64,000 nt of DNA from Dinochytrium kinnereticum (Eukaryota; Chytridiomycota; Chytridiomycetes; Chytridiales; Chytridiaceae). Made by a program: the position numbers and the translations under genes. Numbering within the stretch: position 1 is the stretch's first letter; every line of letters begins with the position of its first letter. The notes under the pieces are model-generated. The model did no database searches. It was not told the DNA's origin and saw only the letters and a list, made by a program, of their open reading frames with translations. The stretch spans positions 4,718-68,717 of the forward strand of contig JADGJT010000075.1 in the NCBI GenBank assembly GCA_027604005.1, in the 5' to 3' direction. Shown piece by piece: positions 61,481 to 64,000 of this stretch.

Positions 61481-63974
61481 TTAGCTAGCTTCGGACCTAT
61501 TAAGAAATGCCGTATCGAGCCGAATCACAATAACGCTTAGATTATCAGTCGAGTATTTTTGCAGTGAGTAGGCGAGGAGTTCCTCCGAAGCCTTTTGAGG
61601 GTCGTTGGTCTTTTCGATATGCTCGATGGCTTCTTGGTCTGTGCATACGTCCCACACCTAATTGAAGGCGGTTACAAAGGCCTTATGATATGCAGCAAGA
61701 AACAGTACTTACGCCGTCACAAGCCAGCACCAAAAGGCTATCGTGTTCGTCAAGCACGGTTTCAGTTGTATACGGACTGCCTATAACCCATTCTTTCATA
61801 GTGACATCACCTAGCGCTCTTGTTACGGCCAAAACACCTATTTGATGTTTTTGTTAGTTTAATCTCGCCTGTGACATAAATTTGTTGAAAATGCTGATTT
61901 ACATACCATTCACTCGGTTATTTACCATAAAGCCACCAGAACCGACAATTCGCTGAGCTTCCTGAGAGTCGGATCCTTTATGATCATAGGAGAGCCGGAG
62001 GGCCTTCCCACCCCGACTAATAAAAAAGCAAGAAGGCAAGGAGGCAAACAAATAATAGAATAATTAGCATATTAAACGAGGAAAATTAATAATTCGAAAT
62101 ATTCACCTAAGTACCGCTCTTGCATCGCCAACGTTTGCCGTGTATAGCACACGCCTCTGCAAGATTTCCCAGAGAAAAAAATGTATCTAAGAAAACAATT
62201 GTTGCGTGCTATGAGCTCCCACCTTTCGTTTGACCTTACGCTTCACATCCCTTTCCTGGTCATCAGTATGCGATAAAGGCGGAACAATCTCTTCTTCTCT
62301 TTCTTCAGTCCTAATGAATGCAACAATCGCAGTACATCCAGAAAACAAACTCTTCTTTTGGCTTAGCTGAGTGTCAGTCATAAGGAAGGACTTGTTGAGA
62401 AGCTCCGGGACTGGCGTCGTAGGATTCTCGGTCAGAAGAGATTGGAAGGTCTAAGAGGAATATTTTTATAGATATTAGATGTTTTGGCCAACTGGTTCAC
62501 GCTTTAAGGAGGATTCTTACCTCATGAAGATTTACGCCACACCACTCAGCTGCACCTTTACCGGCGTGACCATCGTAAATCGCGAAAAAGCCTGAATTTT
62601 CATATTGATTCCAGATTATTCAACGAAACGACAATCACAGAGCCGAATTAAATTTTATACCTTGGCCGTCAATACCGCCAAAATTATAAAGATATGAATG
62701 TGCATCCTAGCAAAAACCAAAGAGCCACATATTAAAATCGTATAATTAAACTGCGAAGAAGCAAATTGAAATCAGGCGACTACCACCTCCATAGTTCTGC
62801 GATACCTCTTATTACGATCCTCCGCAAAACCAATTGAGAAGCCTGCATTCTTCTTTATCTCATCTTCCACCGATACTACTCCATTTATTTCTTTTCCGTG
62901 CGAGGCCTTCGGAGCCCCGGTCCGAGTTAACCCGTTCGTGCTCCCGGGAACACTTTTCATCCCATGTTTCACTCCATCACCTTCGTCATCCTCATCTTCA
63001 TCGTCTTCATCATCCTCCTCATCATCATCGTCATCGTCATCATCATCATCGTCCTCATCATCCTCATCCTCGTTAGATGCAGTCTTCCCATCATTTGGCC
63101 GTGGCCCGACTACTGCGCGACTTCTACTTGCCCGGCGGGTTGGGTGAGATTTGGCGGTGCTCTGGTTCGAGATTTCTTCTCCGATTGTATCGTTCTCCAC
63201 TTTCCGTTGTGTTTTTTATTATTTTAGTTTTAACACGGGAAGATACCGCGTCAGATGACAAGATGCTCGTATGGTGGACTAACCTGGTTGCTTTACACCC
63301 ATAGTCACAAAAGGATCGTAACCAGCCTTTAGATTTGTAAGCTCCGACGCTTTGTTCAGTGTCCCTACATTGGCACTCAATCCCAAAAGCCTGGACTTTA
63401 CCGTGGCGGCCGTGAAAGAGTCCTCATCATCCAGATCATCAAGAAGGGTTGTAGAGGTCGCAGGTGAGGCGTAGATGAGCCGTGTGGGTATAGTCGATGC
63501 TGAAAGTGATCCATTATTTGCTGACTGCGACCCTCCTGACATGGAACTGGCTGAAGAGCTCGAAGCCATCGAGATGTGATGAAGTGTTAAACTTTCGTTG
63601 ACAGCTATTGAGGAAGGAGAAGAGTAGCCGGTGACAGACGCAAAGTTGGAGAGACCTGCTGAAGGTGACGGAGAGGGAGATGGGGCGGGAGGGAGACTGG
63701 GGGTGGGAATGGTATGGGTACTGGCAAGGGCAGGAGTTTGAGAGCAAGGGATCTGAAGTGATCCACGCAAAAGATCTGATACAGGTGTCTGCTTGCTCCC
63801 AGCCTCGGCTATGATAGCGCGGGCAGTGTGCTGCTGCTGCTCCTGAGCCTCTGCGGTGAGATGAGACGTTGATTTCTTTTCTGTAAAGGATAAGCTCTTT
63901 TGGGCGTTGCTGCTGCTGCTGCTTGGGAGTGAGAGTGCGGTACGGATCAACGCGGATGATCCTTCAGCAGCCAT
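61481..63974 (-). CDS. PP2C-family Ser/Thr phosphatase (Ptc1-like)
   Basis: PP2C enzymes are metal-dependent phosphatases; Ptc1-type ones dampen MAPK signalling. The N-terminal part (from Met at 63974; a start upstream of the window cannot be excluded) is Ser/Pro/Gln-rich. It is followed by an Asp/Glu tract of about 30 residues encoded by GAT/GAC/GAA triplets (62960-63070). The catalytic domain begins KRYRRTMED split by an intron, then [97 protein letters not shown] and [13 protein letters not shown]. The DGH, GD and DN metal ligands are all present. Stop TTA at 61481-61483. About nine exons. Confidence 0.9.
62960..63070. repeat. Asp/Glu triplet repeat inside PP2C
   Basis: About 110 bp of CATCATCAT/CCTCATCATC-type triplets on the plus strand encode a D/E tract on the minus strand. 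Such triplet runs are prone to length change. Confidence 0.75.
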
Positions 63975-64000
63975 TCCTAACCGGTCCGTCACCGCCTTTT

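Overview
The window is nuclear DNA from an intron-rich, gene-dense eukaryote. The gene set is fungal (Hsp104, a Pho4/NUC-1-type bHLH factor, an FAA-type acyl-CoA synthetase, Sgf29, TFIIIC, MAM33). It also keeps genes that Dikarya have mostly lost: an LRRC45-type centrosome/cilium protein, a KIF24-like kinesin-13 with a SAM domain, a kinesin-10/KIF22, an ATG16 with WD40 repeats, a focadhesin-like HEAT protein, an ATRIP and a CNPPD1-like membrane cyclin. Together these point to a zoosporic (flagellated), early-diverging fungus such as a chytrid or a relative. That placement is inference; no species can be named from the sequence. Introns are mostly about 40-120 nt with GT/AG ends. I see no prokaryotic mobile element, CRISPR array, rRNA or convincing tRNA.

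Layout. 0-11 kb: the 3' part of exocyst Sec15 (+), a long focadhesin-like HEAT-repeat gene (-), and an ATRIP-like checkpoint gene (+) whose 5' end touches or overlaps it. 10.8-18 kb: Sgf29 (-) and NC2beta/Dr1 (+) diverging from a roughly 50-bp spacer, then Hsp104 (-) and a Pho4/NUC-1-like bHLH factor (-). 18-28.5 kb: a TFIIIC WD40 subunit (+), a large intronless two-domain glycosyltransferase (-), a SAM-kinesin-13 (+) and cornichon/Erv14 (+). 28.4-37.6 kb: Ccr4 deadenylase (-), FEN1 (-), a membrane cyclin (+), a decayed copy of one FEN1 exon, and a long-chain acyl-CoA synthetase (-). 37.6-46 kb: a gene-poor 2-kb stretch, Cdh1/Fzr1 (+), LRRC45 (-) and a small unknown ORF. 45.8-52.3 kb: SelK-like (+), kinesin-10 (+), Lunapark (+) and cytosolic SHMT (+). 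52.8-64 kb: MAM33 (-), ATG16 (-), histone H2B (-), an unknown Ser/Pro-rich gene (+) and a PP2C phosphatase (-).

The genes do not form one pathway. Themes recur: transcription (Sgf29, Dr1, TFIIIC, bHLH, Ccr4, H2B), genome maintenance and cell cycle (ATRIP, FEN1, Cdh1, kinesin-10, cyclin), microtubule/centrosome (kinesin-13, LRRC45), and secretory/ER/autophagy (Sec15, cornichon, Lunapark, SelK-like, ATG16). The most unusual features are very short exons reconstructed from protein conservation (4, 16, 11 and 8 nt), divergent gene pairs separated by about 20-50 bp, the intronless glycosyltransferase among intron-rich neighbours, and the FEN1 exon relic. Gene models were assembled by eye from reading frames, splice signals and family motifs, so individual splice sites are predictions.
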